Assembly (NCBI RefSeq): GCF_019399895.1
Contig: NC_091873.1
Location: 1,000,001-1,064,000 of the forward strand
Reading direction: 5' to 3'
DNA length: 64,000 bases
From: Cardiocondyla obscurior
Lineage: Eukaryota; Arthropoda; Insecta; Hymenoptera; Formicidae
Below the pieces are notes generated by a model. That model saw only the letters and a program-made list of their open reading frames with translations. It made no database searches and was not told the origin of the DNA. The translations under genes and the position numbers were made by a program. Shown piece after piece: positions 60,246 through 64,000 of this stretch. The stretch's first letter is position 1. Every line of letters starts with the position of its first letter.

Positions 60246-63200
60246 TTCCCGACCGCCGTGAAACTTCTCGTGGTTTTACGTTCCCGGCTAGTTTACGCGG
60301 CTCTCTCACGGACGCATCAGCATCTCGTAAAAAAAAAAACTCCCGTGATGCAGTACACAAACGAATCTTGTATCGACGTTCTTTGATGTGTCGTAAATCC
60401 GATGTGGGGACTGTTATTATCCAAGTATTATTCGAATCAGACTCTTGCGTCAACTATAAGAATCCTATTATACCGAGATTTCGTCTCGTTGTTACTCGAA
60501 TAATTTCTTTTAATAACCGGTTTGTTTTAAATTTTTATTATTTCGAATGATAAGGTAATTGATAAACTTTGAATGTATTTTTTCGAATAAAAGGAAAACT
60601 GCATGAAGCATTCGAGAATTAATCAAGCGCATTTCTTGGGAAAGATCGCTTCTCTTTTCGCAAGATGAGCCTGCTGCCGTAAATCCCCATTGGTGCATAT
60701 CGGCATGCCTGGATATCGATGATACTCCAGAGAGCCGAGAGGCCGCGTCGTTGCGTCGAAGTCGGCGGGGCAATAACGCGAATGAAAATAAACCCGGCGC
60801 TATACTCGTCTCCGGAGTGTCGTTCGTTCGTTACCCGTGTCTTTTAAATCCCGGTTATGACGGCGTATAACGTGCCGGAAATTCGAACCGCGAACTCGGA
60901 ACGACGACTCATTTCGGGCCTTTATCATCCTTCGCAGAGCCATCATTTTTTTTTTCCTCGCACTCGAGAACGGCGGTGTAAAAGAGACGACTGCCCGAGA
61001 TCCCTGCGCGAGCATAAACTTTGGTCCTTTCAGATTACGTTTCGTCTCGCGAGTGAACTGAATCTTCTCGCGTTTTTTTTTTCTTTCCCCAACGACGTAG
61101 ACGTCCAACTTCAATCTCGCTATTTTATCTTATATTTATTATGCTCATAAATAAATATTCCGACTCATATAAGTCGTTTATCATTTAACCGGCACTGAAA
61201 TAGTGATCAGTTTTATTATTCCTTTCTTCGAAATTTTGGATTTGTTACGATAAGTCGCAGTAAGTGGCAATTCAACCGTCGTAATGCAAACTGTTAAAAA
61301 AAAAAAGAATAATATTACGTTAGTTTGAAGTCAGGTTAGGCCGTAAAGAGTTAAACAGCGCGGATGCAACGAACGGAGGCGATCTCGCGGAAGACCCTTT
61401 TAATAATTACAGTTCGCGGGACGTAAATCATTTCGCCGAAAGCAGGCGTCCCTGGCTCGCTTTGGCTGAACTAAGTGGCCTCCTGGAACGGGAACGTCTT
61501 CATCGTGCCGCAAGATCGCGCGGCCCGGCCCGGTTAATGTCTTTATTACCGACGACGACTGGCCGGCCGGCTGGACGAGCGGCTATCGCGAGATAGACAG
61601 TCGAGAAGAGGCGGAACAAAGACGGGGAAAAAATACGGGCTTTTTCCCGCGAAAGGCCCGTAGGCCAGGCGGCGAGCAAGAAACAAAGGAGCGGGAAAGA
61701 GATCGCTCCCGATGATTGCGCCTTTGTAAGTGCGACTGATTTCTCAACTAATTATCGACTTATCTGCGTTATCTTTGAAGGGCCGTCGTAGATAAATAAA
61801 AACGTCCGTAGATTGACAACTTAATTGGTTGCGTGCTCCAGCTTTGCCGTGCCGCAAACATTTTAATACACAAACGCCGGGGACTTCCAGTCTCGCGTCA
61901 GCAAATTTAATGACTTGCGCACTGGGACTCTATTTATTTTTGGAAGTTGCATCGAGAGTTTTAAATTTATGCCTTTATTTTTCTATACTGCGGGTAATTA
62001 ACTATCGAGAATCTTTACAATACCAAGTTTCCGTGATTATGGAGGAGTATTAAAAGATATTCATCTAAGTCAAAGAGGATATTTTTTTTAGCGCTGTCGG
62101 GAAACAACCCAGTACGTTAGATATAATTTTTTCTACAAACACCGGCACATTGTAGGCACGCTATTATTAACTTATGATGGAGGGATAATGACCGTGGCGC
62201 CAAGGGCCCGTACCCGATTTTTCGGCCTGTATTCAGGCTACCGGCGATTATCACGGCGATTTTCCTATCGTCCATCGATTCTCGATCAATTTATACCCGT
62301 GAAATTGGGCAGCGGCAGGTGAAACCCCGTTCCGACCCGTGAGCCAAGTTTTTATTTCCCGGCGAAATTCATAAATCCCGATTTACTGTAACTAATTTAC
62401 AGCGGATTTATATTGTTCAGAGGTGGCTAGAGCCGCGCGACCGACGACGATAATTAATTTCGGCATGAAAACGCGCTTGGGTGCTTTTAATCTCTTCTTT
62501 TTTGGGCCAGCGTGAGCATTTTCTGGCACTAAAATTTTGTCGGGTGTCGGAAAATATTTACATTATAATTATTCGGACTATTTCACGCGCGCATTCGTGC
62601 GATTAATAAATAATACTGTTTTTCTTGCCGTGTGCATTTTTAATAACAATAAACACGATACGCGTTAACACGCGGCCGAACGTACGAGTGTGCGGAAATT
62701 TTACAATCGCTATGTTGATAAAGTTAATAATAATAAAGTACAATTAAAAAAATGGTCCGTGGCTACCGCGCGGGAGAGGAAACGGTCAGCGAGGAAAATG
62801 GAAATAACGCACGGCAACTTTGCGAACTGCAAATGAAGCTTCAATAACGCTTTTGTTTCCGTCGGGTTCTCTTTCCGTAAACTACGCGAAATTCAATGTT
62901 AACGAGCGATTATCCGCGCGTTTTCCCATCGGTTTCTGTATCCGAGTCGACGTGTTCAGTTTCCCGTTTCAGAGTTTTGTCGGGAAGGTTAAATGAAAAA
63001 AGTGCCGGACGAAAGAAGGAAAGCTCAGGCGGTTTTTCTAGCCGATCTCGAGCGCGCCCAGCTCCGCTAATGAGTGGAAAACGTTGTTAATATTGACGTG
63101 AAAATCTACTTGTCGAATAGTGCCGATTGTTTCGTTAATGAAGCTGGTCGTTAGAGCGCGCCCGCGATCCATCTCGTCGGTAATTATCGTATCAGCCTGC

Positions 63201-64000
63201 GAGAGTGGCGCTTTCCTCTTTTTATTTTTTTTTTATTTATTTTTTGTTCTATCGTTAAAAGCGGAGACTACTCTTCTCGTCAGTCACGGTAGGCTCGTAT
63301 CACGTATAGCCTCGCGATCGCAATTGTGGCAAATTCTTGTCGAGATCGGCCGCCGTTTCGTGAGACGTTTTAAATGGCTTTTTTTTATGACTATTATGTT
63401 GCCTGAACGCGATAAGTGTTGATAATTCTATAATATTGTAATATTAAATCGTAGAAAACGGTAACTTTTGAGAAAGCAAAATATTTAATCGTTCTGCGTC
63501 TCTGTAAAACGTATTTCGTTTCAATTTTTTTACTAATTTTAACTTTAATATTAAATTAAATTAAACAGATGACTCGACTTATATAAGATATTTTATTTCA
63601 TGAATATCCGTTATTGAACACATCGCGTACAATTCTAATATCTTTTAGTGGTCCCGTGTAATCTGTAATGCGCTTTCAACTGCGTTCTACCTTAAACATC
63701 TGCCTCGACCCTAGATTTCACTTTCGCCATTGGCAGACACATCCATCTACGCGCACCGAAACGTGCGTATATGCAGGCTTCAATCCTCTTCCATCTTTCG
63801 TCTCTTCCACCTGAACGATTTTAGAGTCACGACGCTCACGGGAGAATAAGCTTCGCGTGACAATCGCTATCGACTCGCTCAATCTCTCCCGAATATTTTA
63901 ACCGAAACCGTCTTTGCTGACTACGAAGAATAAAGCGAGGGATTTTCGATCCTCTCACTTCGCCAAGATAACTTCGAACTTCGGCTTGATTCACCAATGC
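60246..64000. other. no gene seen; intronic/intergenic DNA to the window end
   Basis: GC-rich at 61370-61690 and AT-rich at 63420-63600. Open frames (longest 104 codons, 60800-61114 minus) lack domains. AGTTTTGTCGGGAAG at 62977-62991 has a good acceptor before it but a poor donor (GTTAAA). Nothing in the last kilobase suggests the next exon of a gene. Confidence 0.5.
61634..61662. repeat. hairpin TACGGGCTTT / AAAGGCCCGTA
   Basis: Ten pairs with a one-base bulge and a loop of about 8 nt, in GC-rich DNA. Confidence 0.55.

Noticed and set aside
61330..61345. TTAGG telomere-type repeat
   Set aside because: Only a single GGTTAGG occurs; there is no array.

Overview
The window looks like nuclear DNA of an arthropod, most likely a hymenopteran such as an ant, and almost all of it is non-coding. 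Reasons: no long recognisable reading frame on either strand (the longest open stretch, 188 codons in a GC-rich patch, is about what chance gives in 64 kb); many poly-A/T runs and microsatellites; CpG that is clearly not depleted; a 97-nt GT-AG intron with a CTAAT branch point; and an insect-type Inr+DPE core promoter. I recognise no complete protein-coding gene, tRNA, rRNA, CRISPR array or intact transposase. The species call is an inference from composition and style.

Layout. Positions 1-540 and 3240-3530 hold three diverged copies of one exon-like module on the minus strand, and a fourth remnant without the exon lies at 1857-1940. Two of the three copies are broken (stops, a frameshift). 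One is open from end to end but has a weakened acceptor. A conserved LKE[DN]Q[PL][DN][IV]P[DN] motif followed by a basic, NLS-like stretch shows the frame that was once selected. Between these copies, on the plus strand, is the best-supported regulatory feature: a TATA-less promoter with TCAGTT at the start site and GGACAT exactly at +28 to +33. It begins a probable untranslated first exon (2360 to about 3136, donor GTAAGT).

Downstream of 3136 the rest of the window reads as the long first intron of that gene, or as intergenic DNA. It holds a few splice-bounded exon candidates: a 21-nt microexon at 7314, and weaker ones at 15569, 19170 and 37396 on the plus strand and at 26206 on the minus strand. 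None can be tied to a known protein. Structured DNA includes a 531-bp foldback element with terminal inverted repeats (11628-12158), a local cluster of CTAG-containing repeats (41373-41574), several perfect short hairpins, and two long near-perfect hairpins (19443-19495 and 50692-50787). In both long hairpins every transition mismatch becomes a G-U pair only if the minus strand is transcribed. The 50.7-kb hairpin is the best candidate here for an undescribed small-RNA precursor.

How the parts work together can only be inferred: a developmental-type plus-strand promoter driving a leader exon and a very long intron, next to a decaying minus-strand exon family. All exon calls rest on splice signals read by eye and need transcript data.
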